DNA of 64,000 nt from Bhargavaea cecembensis (GTDB lineage: Bacteria > Bacillota > Bacilli > Bacillales_A > Planococcaceae). How positions within the stretch are numbered: the stretch's first letter is position 1; every line of letters starts with the position of its first letter. The notes under the pieces are model-generated. The model ran no database searches, was not told the origin of the DNA, and saw nothing but the letters and a program-made list of their open reading frames with translations. Below are positions 37,244 through 46,751 of this stretch, piece by piece. A program made the position numbers and the translations under genes. The stretch spans positions 62,001 through 126,000 of the forward strand of contig NZ_LQNT01000010.1 of NCBI RefSeq assembly GCF_001619585.1, given 5' to 3'.

Positions 37244-38158
37244 ATGTCAAAAGTTAAAGCGGCAATTCTGGGGTCTGGGAACATCGGGACAGATCTGATG
37301 TATAAGATTTTGAAGAATGACGGTGCCATGGAATTGGCGCTGGTGGCCGGTATTGATCCGGAATCCGAGGGACTGGCACGTGCCAGGGAAGCCGGCATTG
37401 AAGCAAGTCACGAGGGCATTGACGCCATATTGGCTGATCCGGAGATCCGGATTGTGTTTGACGCAACCAGCGCGAAAGCACATATCCAGAATGCCGAAAA
37501 GCTTGAAGCCGCAGGGAAAATGGCCATTGACCTGACGCCTGCTTCCGTGGGCCCTTATCTTGTGCCTCCAGTGAATCTTGATGATCATCTCGAAGCGAAA
37601 AATGTAAACATGGTATCCTGCGCGGGGCAGGCAACGGCACCGCTGGTCTACGCGGTATCCAGAGTGGTTCCCGTCCATTATGCCGAAATGATTGCGACAG
37701 TGGCCAGCCGGGCGATTGGCCCGGGAACCCGTCAGAATGTCGATGAATTCACGCGTACGACGGCAAATGCCCTCATGAAAGTGGGCGGGGCCAAAACGGC
37801 CAGGGCCATTCCTGTTTTCAACCCTGCCGAGCCTCCGATCACCATGACCAATACGGTTTATACCGTCATTCAGGAAAAGGACTTTGACTTCGATGAAATC
37901 AAAAAGTCGATCCGTGAAATGGTCGAGGACGTTTCCGAATATGTACCCGGCTATCGCCTGAAGGGCGAGCCGATGCTCGATGAGCGGGATACCCCGTGGG
38001 GACGGTTGCCTGTCGTCGTCATCATGAATGAAGTGGAAGGCGAAGGGGACTTCTTCCCGAAATACGCCGGGAACCTGGATATCATGACCGCCTCTGCAAG
38101 GAAGGTCGGAGAACTGTATGCCAGCCATTTTCTTCAGAAGGAGGAGGTCAGGCAATGA
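37244..38158 (+). CDS. dmpF: Acetaldehyde dehydrogenase (acetylating)
   Basis: 304 residues. Rossmann motif [15 protein letters not shown] at the N-terminus, catalytic Cys in [12 protein letters not shown] near residue 127. It oxidises acetaldehyde to acetyl-CoA with NAD and CoA, and by homology forms a channelling complex with the aldolase, whose start codon overlaps its stop. Confidence 0.95.
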   Translation: MSKVKAAILGSGNIGTDLMYKILKNDGAMELALVAGIDPESEGLARAREAGIEASHEGIDAILADPEIRIVFDATSAKAHIQNAEKLEAAGKMAIDLTPASVGPYLVPPVNLDDHLEAKNVNMVSCAGQATAPLVYAVSRVVPVHYAEMIATVASRAIGPGTRQNVDEFTRTTANALMKVGGAKTARAIPVFNPAEPPITMTNTVYTVIQEKDFDFDEIKKSIREMVEDVSEYVPGYRLKGEPMLDERDTPWGRLPVVVIMNEVEGEGDFFPKYAGNLDIMTASARKVGELYASHFLQKEEVRQ

Positions 38159-39168
38159 AAGCCCCAAGAATTACGGATACGACACTAAGAGATGGCGCAC
38201 ATGCCATCAGCTATAGCTTCACGGAAGAGCAGGTAAGGGAGATCGTCGGCGGGCTGGACCGGGCGGGTGTCCCCGTGATCGAAGTCAGCCATGGTGCCGG
38301 GCTGAACGGCTCGACCATTCAGCAAGGCTTTTCGAAGACGCCCGAATTCGATCTGATCCGGGCAGCGGTTGAAACCGCCGAACATTCGAAGATCGCCTCC
38401 CTGTTTGTGCCAGGAATCGGAACCAGTGAGGAATTGAGAAAGGCAGTCGAGATCGGCATCCGGGTCATCCGGGTGGCCGTTCATTGCACGGAAGCGGATG
38501 TGACGGAACAGTATATCCGCCTGGCCAAAGAGCTGGGCATCGAAGCAGTCGGATTCCTCATGATGTCGCACACCCAGCCGGCTGAGGTGCTTGCAGAGCA
38601 GGCGAAGCTGATGGAGTCCTACGGCGCGGACTGTGTGTATGTCGTGGATTCCGCAGGGGCGCTCGTTCCGGAGGGGGTCAGGGAGCGGGTTTCCGCACTG
38701 AAAGAAGCCCTCTCGATCGAGGTTGGCTTCCATGCCCACAATAATCTGGGGCTGGCCATCGGAAATTCGATTGCTGCACTGGAAGCGGGTGCGGACCAGA
38801 TCGATGGAACTGTCCGGGCACTCGGTGCGGGTGCAGGCAATGCACCGACAGAAGTGCTTGTGGCGGCGTTGAACAAGATGGACCTGAATACCGGCATTGA
38901 TCTTTCAAAAATGATGGATCTTTCCGAAGAGGTGATTGTGCCCATCATGCCGGGGCCGATTGTCATTGACCGTGACAATCTGTCCAGCGGCTATGCCGGT
39001 GTCTACAATAGCTTCCTCCTGCATGTCAGGCATGCAGCCGAAAAATATCAGATCAATCCGACCGAAATCATGGAGGAACTCGGGAAGCGGCAGGCCATTG
39101 CGGGCCAGGAGGACTGGATCCTTGATGTCGCCCTTGAACTTGCAGAAAAGAAAAAAGCGTTGGTCTGA
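38155..39168 (+). CDS. dmpG: 4-Hydroxy-2-oxovalerate aldolase
   Basis: 337 residues, DRE-TIM metallolyase. [12 protein letters not shown] holds the catalytic Arg and metal Asp; [15 protein letters not shown] holds metal histidines. It splits 4-hydroxy-2-oxovalerate into pyruvate and acetaldehyde. Overlaps the dehydrogenase by 4 nt. Confidence 0.96.
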   Translation: MKAPRITDTTLRDGAHAISYSFTEEQVREIVGGLDRAGVPVIEVSHGAGLNGSTIQQGFSKTPEFDLIRAAVETAEHSKIASLFVPGIGTSEELRKAVEIGIRVIRVAVHCTEADVTEQYIRLAKELGIEAVGFLMMSHTQPAEVLAEQAKLMESYGADCVYVVDSAGALVPEGVRERVSALKEALSIEVGFHAHNNLGLAIGNSIAALEAGADQIDGTVRALGAGAGNAPTEVLVAALNKMDLNTGIDLSKMMDLSEEVIVPIMPGPIVIDRDNLSSGYAGVYNSFLLHVRHAAEKYQINPTEIMEELGKRQAIAGQEDWILDVALELAEKKKALV

Positions 39169-39188
39169 ACGAAATCGGAGGGATATGA

Positions 39189-39965
39189 ATGGTCGTCCAA
39201 GAAGCCGCAGCGAGACTATATGAAGCGGAGCGGTCAAAAGAAAGCATTCAGCCTTTAACAGAAACCTATCCGGGCATTTCCGTGGATGATGCCTATCATA
39301 CTCAGTTGGAACTCATCCGCCGCAAGGTAGAAGACGGCGCCATCATTGTCGGAAAGAAGATTGGCGCAACGAGCAAGGCGATTCAGAACATGTTCGGCGT
39401 AGAGCAGCCCGATTACGGCCATCTTCTGAACGACATGATGCATGTGGAAGGCGAAGTCATTTCCCTGGAGAACTTCATTCAGCCCAAAGTGGAATTTGAA
39501 ATTGCCTTCAAGCTGAAAAAGGATCTGAAAGGCCCAAATGTAACGGTCATGGATGTCATCGAAGCCACCGATTATATTGCTCCGGCGATTGAAATCATCG
39601 ACAGCAGGATCGGCGACTGGAAAATTGCATTTGAAGACACCGTGGCAGACAACGGCTCTTCGGCAGCTGCCGTGATCGGCGGTAAGCCGACCAGCCTGGA
39701 CGGGATCGACCTGGCCCATATCGGAATGGTGGCCTACAAAAACGGAGAAATGATCGATTCAGGTGCCGGGGCTGCAGTACTGGGAAGTCCGCTGCGCTCA
39801 GTTGCCTGGCTGGCCAATTCATTGGGGAAGTATGACGTTTCCCTTAAAGCCGGGGAAATCATCCTGTCCGGTGCACTGACCGGTGCGTTGGAGGCTGCGG
39901 ACCAGGATACATTCACGGCCGAATTTGACCATATCGGTTCAATCAGTGTCACATTCAAACGGTAA
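39189..39965 (+). CDS. dmpE: 2-Oxopent-4-enoate hydratase
   Basis: 258 residues, fumarylacetoacetase-like hydratase/decarboxylase fold. GKKIGATSKAIQNMFGVEQP is the hydratase version of the active-site motif, which tells it from the paralogue that follows. It adds water to 2-oxopent-4-enoate. RBS CGGAGGG. Confidence 0.9.
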   Translation: MVVQEAAARLYEAERSKESIQPLTETYPGISVDDAYHTQLELIRRKVEDGAIIVGKKIGATSKAIQNMFGVEQPDYGHLLNDMMHVEGEVISLENFIQPKVEFEIAFKLKKDLKGPNVTVMDVIEATDYIAPAIEIIDSRIGDWKIAFEDTVADNGSSAAAVIGGKPTSLDGIDLAHIGMVAYKNGEMIDSGAGAAVLGSPLRSVAWLANSLGKYDVSLKAGEIILSGALTGALEAADQDTFTAEFDHIGSISVTFKR

Positions 39966-39981
39966 AAGGAAAGGTGAAGGC

Positions 39982-40773
39982 ATGATTAAAACGGATGCAG
40001 TAGACGACATCGCACAAGAGTTGTTCAAGGCTGAAAAAAATAAAACGGCAGTGGATAAATTCGTGGACCGCTATCCGGAACTCGACGAGGCGATGGCCTA
40101 TCAGGTCCAGGACCGGCTCGTTGCCATGAAAGTGGAAGCGGAAAACACGAAGCAGGTCGGCTGGAAGCTTGGCCTCACGAGCAAGGCGAAGCAGGAGATG
40201 ATGGGTGTCCACGAGCCCACTTACGGTGCATTGCTGGGAAGCATGCAGGTAAATGAGGGGGAGCCGGTTTCGATTGCCCCATTCATTCACGCAAAGGCTG
40301 AACCCGAGATTGCCTTTGTACTGAACAAAGAGCTTAAAGGCCCTCATATTACGGTGGCCGACGTTCTGAATGCGACGGAATATGTTGCGCCTGCCATCGA
40401 AATCATCGACAGCCGGTTCTTTGGCTACAAGTTCACCCTTGCGGACGCGGTCAGCGATAATTCTTCTTCTGCCCAGTTCATCATCGGAGAACGCTTCTAT
40501 AAGCCGGATGACCTGGACCTGAAACTGATGGGCTTTGTCTACAGGAAAAACGGAGAAGTCGAAGCGACCGGTGCCGGAGCGGCCGTGATGGGGCACCCGG
40601 CAAGAGCGGTTGCCTGGCTGGCCAATAAACTCAATGAAGCCGGCAAGACGCTGAAGGCGGGCGAAGTGGTTCTGAGCGGCTCCCTGTCCGCTGCTTTGGA
40701 GGTCAAGCCGGGGGACCAGTTCACTGCAAGCTTTGACGGAATCGGTTCGGTACAGGCAGTATTCACAGAATAA
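39982..40773 (+). CDS. dmpH: 4-Oxalocrotonate decarboxylase
   Basis: 263 residues from ATG 39982 behind AAGGTGAAGG; the frame runs further upstream into the hydratase without an RBS. GWKLGLTSKAKQEMMGVHEP is the decarboxylase form of the motif. It removes CO2 from 4-oxalocrotonate and in known systems forms a complex with the hydratase. The two adjoining genes are paralogues. Confidence 0.9.
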   Translation: MIKTDAVDDIAQELFKAEKNKTAVDKFVDRYPELDEAMAYQVQDRLVAMKVEAENTKQVGWKLGLTSKAKQEMMGVHEPTYGALLGSMQVNEGEPVSIAPFIHAKAEPEIAFVLNKELKGPHITVADVLNATEYVAPAIEIIDSRFFGYKFTLADAVSDNSSSAQFIIGERFYKPDDLDLKLMGFVYRKNGEVEATGAGAAVMGHPARAVAWLANKLNEAGKTLKAGEVVLSGSLSAALEVKPGDQFTASFDGIGSVQAVFTE

Positions 40774-40796
40774 TTCAGGTTGGGTGGGACAGAGAT

Positions 40797-40997
40797 ATGC
40801 CATTCATACAAGTCAACATTTTAGAAGGAAGATCTCCGGAGAAAAAAGAGCAATTCATTCGTGAAGTGACTCATCTGGCTTCAGACGTTCTGGACGCACC
40901 GGAAGAAACCGTCCGGGTCATGATCAACGAAATGAAACCCGAACATTGGGGCATTGCCGGTGAGTCTGTGAAGAAACGGAGGGAACAAGTAAAATGA
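40797..40997 (+). CDS. dmpI: 4-Oxalocrotonate tautomerase
   Basis: 66 residues. After Met removal the sequence starts with catalytic Pro1, and Arg11 and Arg39 are in place. Position 50, Phe in the classic enzyme, is Trp here. It converts 2-hydroxymuconate to its 2-oxo form. Slightly longer than the 62-residue type, with a Lys/Arg-rich tail. Overlaps the next gene by 4 nt. Confidence 0.92.
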   Translation: MPFIQVNILEGRSPEKKEQFIREVTHLASDVLDAPEETVRVMINEMKPEHWGIAGESVKKRREQVK

Positions 40998-42466
40998 CGA
41001 CTGTGAAAACCGAAGTCAAAGAAATCGGTCTGTACATCAACGGGGAATACGTGCCTGCAAGCGACGGTGAAACGTTTGAGGTGACGAACCCGGCCAACCA
41101 GGAACTGATCGCGCGGGTCAGCGAAGCCACTGAAGAAGACGTGGACCGGGCCTGCCGCGCAGCCAGAGAGGCCTTCGAAAACGGCCCGTGGAGAAAGATG
41201 CCGATCGAAGAGCGCGCCGCAAAGCTCCGGAAAATGGCTGATATCATCCTGGAGCGAAAAGAAGAAATCGCCCGCAACGATGCAATGGATGTCGGAAAGC
41301 CGTTTGAGGCAACCCTGAACGGCGAAGTGGAGCGTGCAGCCAACAACATCCGATTCTTCGCGGACTTTGCCGAGAAGCAGGGTGCGGAAGCCTATCCGAT
41401 GGGTGAGGCATACCTCAACTATACGAGATACGAGCCGGTCGGCGTTGCAGCATTGATCACTCCATGGAATGTTCCGTTCATGCTCACGACATGGAAACTC
41501 GGCCCGTGCCTGGCCGCCGGAAACACGGCCGTGATCAAGCCGGCCGAAAACACGCCGCTGTCTGTGTCCTTCCTTGGCGAAATCGCCAAAGAGGCAGGGA
41601 TTCCGGACGGTGTCGTCAACGTGGTCCAGGGCAAAGGCAGCGTCGTCGGCAATGCACTGACGACTCATCCGGATGTCGATCTGGTTTCCTTCACCGGTTC
41701 GACGGCCACTGCCAAGCACATCATGGAGAGCGGTGCAAGCACGCTGAAAAAAGTCTCCTTTGAACTGGGCGGCAAAGCGGCAAACATCATCTTCGAAGAT
41801 GCCGACCTTGAAAAAGCGATTCCGGGTTCGATCCGTGCCGCATTCTTCAACTCCGGCCAGGTCTGCCTTGCCGGATCCAGAATCCTGGTCCAGCGAGGCA
41901 TCCTCGATGAATTCCTGGAGAAGTTCAAGCAGGCCGCACAGGCCCTCAAAGTAGGCGATCCTCAGGAAAAAGGCACGGACATGGGTCCGCTGGTCAGCGA
42001 AGATCACTACAAAAAAGTCACGAGCTATTTTGAAGTCGCAAAAGAAGAAGGTGCCAAGCTGATCAGCGGAGGAAAGCGTCCGGAGCTTCCTGAGCAACTC
42101 AGCGAAGGCTTCTATCTCGAGCCGACGATTTATGTGCACGAAGATCCGAAAGCGCGGATCTGCCAGGAAGAGATTTTCGGACCGGTCGTTACGATCATTC
42201 CGTTCGACACGGAGGAAGAGGCACTTGAGATTGCCAATGACACCCAGTACGGTCTGAACGGCGTCGTCTGGACAGAAAACCTGCAGCGGGCACACCGCAT
42301 CTCGCACGGCGTGCGTGCAGGCACAATCTGGGTCAACTGCTGGTTCGTCCGTGACCTACGCGTCCCGTTCGGCGGGTTCAAGAAGAGCGGGATCGGCCGT
42401 GAAGGCGGAGAGCACAGCATGGCCTTCTTCACGGAAGCGAAGAATATTTGTATTGCGTTGAACTAA
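40994..42466 (+). CDS. dmpC: 2-Hydroxymuconic semialdehyde dehydrogenase
   Basis: 490 residues, NAD-dependent aldehyde dehydrogenase. Glu in SFELGGKAANII and Cys in NSGQVCLAGSR form the catalytic pair; PWNVPFML lies at the cofactor site. In this setting it oxidises 2-hydroxymuconate semialdehyde, starting the oxalocrotonate branch. No hydrolytic-branch gene (XylF type) is present. Last gene of the operon, followed by a terminator. Confidence 0.92.
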   Translation: MTTVKTEVKEIGLYINGEYVPASDGETFEVTNPANQELIARVSEATEEDVDRACRAAREAFENGPWRKMPIEERAAKLRKMADIILERKEEIARNDAMDVGKPFEATLNGEVERAANNIRFFADFAEKQGAEAYPMGEAYLNYTRYEPVGVAALITPWNVPFMLTTWKLGPCLAAGNTAVIKPAENTPLSVSFLGEIAKEAGIPDGVVNVVQGKGSVVGNALTTHPDVDLVSFTGSTATAKHIMESGASTLKKVSFELGGKAANIIFEDADLEKAIPGSIRAAFFNSGQVCLAGSRILVQRGILDEFLEKFKQAAQALKVGDPQEKGTDMGPLVSEDHYKKVTSYFEVAKEEGAKLISGGKRPELPEQLSEGFYLEPTIYVHEDPKARICQEEIFGPVVTIIPFDTEEEALEIANDTQYGLNGVVWTENLQRAHRISHGVRAGTIWVNCWFVRDLRVPFGGFKKSGIGREGGEHSMAFFTEAKNICIALN

Positions 42467-42500
42467 AGGAAGAGAAGGCTCAGCGTTCAGTTGAACTCAT

Positions 42501-42538
42501 AAAACCTCCAGACCCACAGTGGTTTTGGAGGTTTTTTA
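42501..42538 (+). terminator. Bidirectional terminator at the end of the phenol operon
   Basis: AAAACCTCC pairs with GGAGGTTTT with further inner pairing. T runs on both strands let it also serve the minus-strand gene that ends at 42552. Confidence 0.85.
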
Positions 42539-42551
42539 TGTAGGTTTTCAT

Positions 42552-42929
42552 TCATTTTGAAGTGATCCTTATAAAATACCCGTTTGGGTCAGCTAGTTTA
42601 AACCCTCTCATATTCCACGGATATTCCTCTACATCAACCTCAATCGGGTAAAGACTATCCATGCACTTTTGATACACTTTCTCCAATTCATCAACGACGA
42701 TGATTAACTCAAAACCATTTCCTTTGATATTGCTTCTTACCTTGTTTTTGAAGTAATGCTGATCATCCAAGACAGATTCAGAAGTAATCAGCAATGAGAA
42801 ACAATCGTAATTAAAACGTCCGCATTTCTCATTCCGGCCGTACAGTTCTAAGCCGATCACCTCTTGATAAAATTTCAGCGATTCTTCAATATCCTTTACA
42901 TATAACTCGACTCTAAAAAGAACGCTCAA
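42552..42929 (-). CDS. VOC-family (glyoxalase/bleomycin resistance-like) protein
   Basis: 125 residues from a TTG start, with AAAGGAG upstream. The VOC fold shows in FRVELYVKDIEESLKFYQEV at the N-terminus and ADPNGYFIRI at the end. AT-rich, unlike the phenol operon beside it. Substrate unknown; no link to aromatic breakdown is required by the sequence. Confidence 0.85.
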   Translation of the reverse strand: MSVLFRVELYVKDIEESLKFYQEVIGLELYGRNEKCGRFNYDCFSLLITSESVLDDQHYFKNKVRSNIKGNGFELIIVVDELEKVYQKCMDSLYPIEVDVEEYPWNMRGFKLADPNGYFIRITSK

Positions 42930-42959
42930 ACCTTTTCTTCTCCTTTCAAATAAGCAATA

Positions 42960-43580
42960 CTAATGTTCCTTCCCGAGCTGGATTTTTCGGTACATGCCAT
43001 TGATCATGACGGGACGGTCTTCAATGACGTGCATCTCCGCGCTGTGCCGGCGGTACAGGTTTTCAAACGATAGGCCGATGTCTGTCCCAAGTGCTTTGAT
43101 AACGGGCCGGATCAGCCTTTTTCCAAGTGGGGGTTTGCTTTCTCCAGTGGCGAATTTATCGAAAATCAAAAGAGTCCCGCCGGGTCTTAGTACACGCACC
43201 ATTTCCCCAAAGCATCGGTCGGGATCGGGCACCACAGATAGGATCAGGCTCGCGACAACAAAGTCGAATTCGTCATCCCCGAACTCCAAGTGTTGCGCAT
43301 CCATTTCAATAAAGCGGATGTCCGTATCACCAAACTTTTGCCTAGCCTGATCGAGCATATCCGGCGAGTAGTCAATGGCTGTGATCTCAGCGGGCCTGCG
43401 GTCAATCAGCTCCAGATCCGCTCCAGTACCAATTCCGACGAAAAGAATATTCTGTCCTTCGGAAAACACAATATTCGAAAATACCTGCTGCCTGGCTTTC
43501 AGGAAGCTGCCCGAATTAAAGAAGCGGTCATAGATTGGCGACCAGATTTTGTAGATGATCCTGTTCCAACGGTTATTCAT
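42960..43580 (-). CDS. SAM-dependent methyltransferase, class I
   Basis: 206 residues if begun at ATG 43580 (AGGGAG upstream); in-frame starts at 43604 and 43700 are possible. The SAM motif LFVGIGTGADLELI, then VLRPGGTLLIFDKF, are typical of UbiE/phospholipid-type methyltransferases, and the opening NNRWNRIIYKIWSPIYDRFF is shared with that group. Lipid or quinone substrate is conceivable but not shown. Confidence 0.85.
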   Translation of the reverse strand: MNNRWNRIIYKIWSPIYDRFFNSGSFLKARQQVFSNIVFSEGQNILFVGIGTGADLELIDRRPAEITAIDYSPDMLDQARQKFGDTDIRFIEMDAQHLEFGDDEFDFVVASLILSVVPDPDRCFGEMVRVLRPGGTLLIFDKFATGESKPPLGKRLIRPVIKALGTDIGLSFENLYRRHSAEMHVIEDRPVMINGMYRKIQLGKEH

Positions 43581-43639
43581 ATAGTCAGCTCCCTGACGGC
43601 CCATTCCGAAGAAATTCGAGTAATATTCCACCCGATTGA

Positions 43640-44440
43640 TCAGGGCGTGATTTTCTCGATGTCCGCAATAACCGAGTTCACGATATGCAGAGAGTCCCAT
43701 TCACCGCCTGAAACGCTGATGATCGGATAGTCTTTCGGGTACAGCGCCTTTCGGATGTCTTCTGCCGGAAGTCCCTTTTTATGAAGTGCTTCCACTTCAC
43801 CATAGATGTACTCGAGATGATCCAGCTTTTGCTGCAGCATGTTCTTGCCGTCCGGGATATAGCCGGCATGGCAGCAGAACATCGGGCCGAAATCGAGTTC
43901 GAGCAGCCTTCGTGTGGAGGCCATCCGCTCCGGGATCGACTCGTCCCCCATGATGACCTTTGTCTTGGGCGAAACGAACAGGTCGCCAGAAAACAGAATT
44001 CCCGTCTGCGGATCAAACAGGCTGATGTGGTCCTCCGCATGACCCGGCGTTTCGATGACCGTCCACTCTCGTGTCCGGGAACGGATGGTTTCTGAAATCG
44101 GCAGAGCGATGAACGGTCTGCGCTTTCCCCAAATTGCCTGGCGGTACGCCGGATACGGGGTGTCTTTGGCGCAGATCGCAATCCCATTATGATGGACGAA
44201 GACCGGCACTTCGCGGCGCTTCAGGATGGACGGCACATTGCCGGAATGATCTTCGTGGCTGTGCGTCAGGACAACCTGATCGAATGACGCCTGTTCGAGA
44301 TCGGGCATGATATCAGCTTCCAGGGATTGTGGGCCGGTATCGACCAGCATGCCGTCGGTGAGGAAGGAAAAGACTTTCCCCATGACCGGATGAGTCAGTT
44401 CAAGGCAGGTCACGCCATCGTGTTCGTACGAACGGAGCAA
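43640..44440 (-). CDS. Metallo-beta-lactamase-fold hydrolase
   Basis: 266 residues from TTG 44440 with GGGAAGTG upstream. The zinc motif HSHEDH lies near residue 60; TPGHAEDH and GDLFV give the other ligands. Generic MBL hydrolase; substrate unknown. First of three minus-strand genes. Confidence 0.88.
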   Translation of the reverse strand: MLRSYEHDGVTCLELTHPVMGKVFSFLTDGMLVDTGPQSLEADIMPDLEQASFDQVVLTHSHEDHSGNVPSILKRREVPVFVHHNGIAICAKDTPYPAYRQAIWGKRRPFIALPISETIRSRTREWTVIETPGHAEDHISLFDPQTGILFSGDLFVSPKTKVIMGDESIPERMASTRRLLELDFGPMFCCHAGYIPDGKNMLQQKLDHLEYIYGEVEALHKKGLPAEDIRKALYPKDYPIISVSGGEWDSLHIVNSVIADIEKITP

Positions 44441-44460
44441 AGAATCACTTCCCTTTTCAG

Positions 44461-44474
44461 TGAATGGACATTCA
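44461..44474. promoter_or_regulatory. Palindrome in the divergent MBL-dsdA region
   Basis: TGAATG-GA-CATTCA is a perfect inverted repeat between the divergent starts; a possible operator, with no regulator identified. Confidence 0.35.
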
Positions 44475-44547
44475 TTAAGAAATTCGGGAAAGTTTGTGGG
44501 ATTCCTGCTTTAATAGAGGGAGCTGGTTGTGAAGGGGGACATGCAGG

Positions 44548-45879
44548 ATGAAGATTGCAGGGAAGACAGTTGATGAATGGACCGGTGCCCATCCGGTCAT
44601 CCGTGAGATCATAAAAGCAGAGGAAGTATTCTGGGAAAACCCGATATACGGATCTGTTCATGAGGCAGATACCGGCCTGTCGATCAGCGATATGAGGGAT
44701 GCAGAAGCACGCCTCCGCCGGTTTGCACCGTATATTGCGAAAGTCTTCCCGGAAACGGAGGCTTCTGGCGGGATCATCGAATCACCTCTAAAAGAAATTC
44801 CTGAAATGAAGAAGTGGCTGGAACAGGATTCCGGCGTTGAAATTCCGGGTCAGCTGATGCTCAAGTGTGACAGCCATCTGCCGATTTCCGGTTCCGTGAA
44901 GGCGCGCGGCGGTATCTATGAGGTGCTGAAGCATGCGGAAGACCTGGCTATTGAGCATGGGCTCCTGAACGAATCGGATGATTATTCGGTGCTTGCCGAA
45001 CCGCGCTTTCGCGAGTTCTTCTCCAAGTATTCGATTACGGTCGGCTCGACCGGGAACCTGGGCCTCAGCATCGGCATCATGAGTGCCAAGATGGGCTTCC
45101 GTGTGACGGTTCATATGTCGAGCGACGCGAAGGAATGGAAAAAGACCATGCTCCGGGAAAAAGGCGTGAATGTGGTCGAGCATCCGGATGATTACAGCAA
45201 GGCGGTCGAAGAAGGACGCCGCCAGTCTGATGAGGATCCGAACGACCACTTTGTCGATGATGAGAACTCGAAGACCCTGTTCTTTGGCTACTCGGTTGCG
45301 GCGTTGCGTCTCAAAGGGCAGCTTGAGGATCAGGGAATCGAAATCGGCGAGAAGCGGCCGCTGTTTGTTTATCTGCCGTGCGGTGTCGGCGGCGGTCCCG
45401 GGGGTATTGCATTCGGGCTCAAGCAGGTGTTCGGCGATCATGTCCACTGCTTTTTCGCGGAGCCGACCCATGCCCCGTGCATGCTGCTCGGTCTCGTCAC
45501 CGGAAAGCATGACGAAGTGTCGGTACAGGAATTTGGCCTCGACAACAAGACGGATGCGGATGGCCTCGCGGTCGGACGCCCGTCCGGATTTGTCGGGAAA
45601 GTGATGGAGCGGCTGCTCGCCGGTTCGTTCACCGTCGAAGACGGTAAACTCTACCGTCTCCTTGCGAAAATGATCGAACTGGAAGACATCCGGCTGGAGC
45701 CGTCCGCATTGGCGGGCCTGCCGGGTGCGGTGCATGTCGCCAAGGCCGGATTCAATGCTTCGGTGCATCCGGGGATGAAGGACAGGATGGACCAGGCTGT
45801 CCATATCGCCTGGGCGACCGGCGGGGGAATGGTGCCGGAAGATGTGATGGAGTCTTATATTGAGCGTGGAAGAGAATAA
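44548..45879 (+). CDS. dsdA: D-serine ammonia-lyase
   Basis: 443 residues, fold-type II PLP enzyme turning D-serine into pyruvate and ammonia. [13 protein letters not shown] near residue 110-122 carries the PLP lysine, and [12 protein letters not shown] and [10 protein letters not shown] bind the cofactor phosphate. RBS AGGGGGAC. Monocistronic with its own terminator. Confidence 0.95.
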   Translation: MKIAGKTVDEWTGAHPVIREIIKAEEVFWENPIYGSVHEADTGLSISDMRDAEARLRRFAPYIAKVFPETEASGGIIESPLKEIPEMKKWLEQDSGVEIPGQLMLKCDSHLPISGSVKARGGIYEVLKHAEDLAIEHGLLNESDDYSVLAEPRFREFFSKYSITVGSTGNLGLSIGIMSAKMGFRVTVHMSSDAKEWKKTMLREKGVNVVEHPDDYSKAVEEGRRQSDEDPNDHFVDDENSKTLFFGYSVAALRLKGQLEDQGIEIGEKRPLFVYLPCGVGGGPGGIAFGLKQVFGDHVHCFFAEPTHAPCMLLGLVTGKHDEVSVQEFGLDNKTDADGLAVGRPSGFVGKVMERLLAGSFTVEDGKLYRLLAKMIELEDIRLEPSALAGLPGAVHVAKAGFNASVHPGMKDRMDQAVHIAWATGGGMVPEDVMESYIERGRE

Positions 45880-45886
45880 GAGGTTG

Positions 45887-45913
45887 AACGCCGGCTGCGT
45901 GCCGGCGTTTTTA
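45887..45913 (+). terminator. dsdA terminator
   Basis: AACGCCGGC pairs with GCCGGCGTT, followed by TTTT. Confidence 0.85.
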
Positions 45914-45928
45914 TGTTCGTCTTGGGGG

Positions 45929-45975
45929 AAGCGCGCATAGGCTTGCCGCAAGCGCGCATAGAAACCTATGCGCGG
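45929..45975. repeat. Short 21-nt intergenic array (array 9, 2 units)
   Basis: AAGCGCGCATAG occurs at 45929 and 45950, 21 nt apart, then CTATGCGCG in inverse orientation. It follows the dsdA terminator. Confidence 0.5.
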
Positions 45976-46042
45976 TCGCGCGTTTTATTTTGACATCTTT
46001 GTAGGCTGTTATGAATACAATTCTTGTTAGAGGTGATGTAAA

Positions 46043-46483
46043 GTGGCGAGAGTACAATATAGGGAGAAGGACATTGATTTAATTGCACGAATGATGCGGG
46101 CAGAGGCTGAGGGTGAAGGGAAACTTGGGATGCTTATGGTTGGGAATGTCATTGTAAATCGAGCAGTAGCTGATTGTTTAGATTTTAGGGATGTAAGAAC
46201 CATAGAGGATGTAATTTTTCAGGTTCAAGGTGGAAATTATTCCTTTGAAGCAGTACAAAAAGGTAATTTATTTTACAGTCCGGCAAGAGAAGTAGAGAGA
46301 AGATTGGCACGACAAGTAGTAAAGTATTGGGGACAACATCCTTCTAAGTATGCTCTTTGGTATTTTAATCCGTATGCTCCGTGTCCACCTTCATGGTATG
46401 ATCAACCATTTTCAGGACAATATAAACAACATTGTTATTATGAGCCACAGGCTAATACATGCGATAGTGTTTATAATTACTAA
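46043..46483 (+). CDS. Cell wall hydrolase of the SleB/CwlJ family
   Basis: 146 residues, GTG start with AGGTGATG. The Hydrolase_2 domain spans the protein: IARMMRAEAEGEGKLGMLMVGNVIVNRAV, split here by Glu20-22, and ALWYFNP. CwlJ-like enzymes cut spore cortex peptidoglycan in sporeformers. There is no signal peptide, which fits CwlJ. The gene is strikingly AT-rich compared with its surroundings, suggesting recent transfer. Confidence 0.88.
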   Translation: MARVQYREKDIDLIARMMRAEAEGEGKLGMLMVGNVIVNRAVADCLDFRDVRTIEDVIFQVQGGNYSFEAVQKGNLFYSPAREVERRLARQVVKYWGQHPSKYALWYFNPYAPCPPSWYDQPFSGQYKQHCYYEPQANTCDSVYNY

Positions 46484-46620
46484 AAAAAGCTTGGTGAGGC
46501 CATATTCGTGATTTTGAAGTTCACCAAATCACTCCTCTAGTGGGGGCATCGAACCCCCGCATCCCGACATCAGGCGCGCTATGTCGCCTGATGTACGCTT
46601 TGCCTTCAGACGAAAGGTCT
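46478..46620 (-). ncRNA. Candidate structured small RNA on the minus strand
   Basis: Read on the minus strand: AGAC-CTTTC-GTCT hairpin, a 10-bp perfect stem ACATCAGGCG/CGCCTGATGT, a GGGGG/CCCCC hairpin with loop TTCGATG, and finally TTGGTGA...TCACCAA followed by GCTTTTTTT, a good terminator. No promoter is obvious and no RNA family is recognised. The opposite strand holds no gene here. Confidence 0.35.
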
Positions 46621-46705
46621 CTCTCCCGTCTCACTTCACAAGAATACCTCCACTGAAACACTCCTTTCGACGGCACCTCAAAACAGCCGCCGGATGGAGT
46701 CTTTT

Positions 46706-46715
46706 TTGTTATAAT
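46706..46715 (+). promoter_or_regulatory. Extended -10 promoter of pcrB
   Basis: TGTTATAAT gives a perfect -10 with an extended TGN; the -35 is poor. Confidence 0.5.
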
Positions 46716-46751
46716 GGGGGGACGCAAACTATAGACAGGTGGTACTGCATC

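Noticed and set aside
46540-46560. A tRNA or tmRNA end on the minus strand, suggested by the TTCGATG loop
   Set aside because: No matching acceptor, D or anticodon arms, no CCA, and the loop position expected to be a pyrimidine is G.
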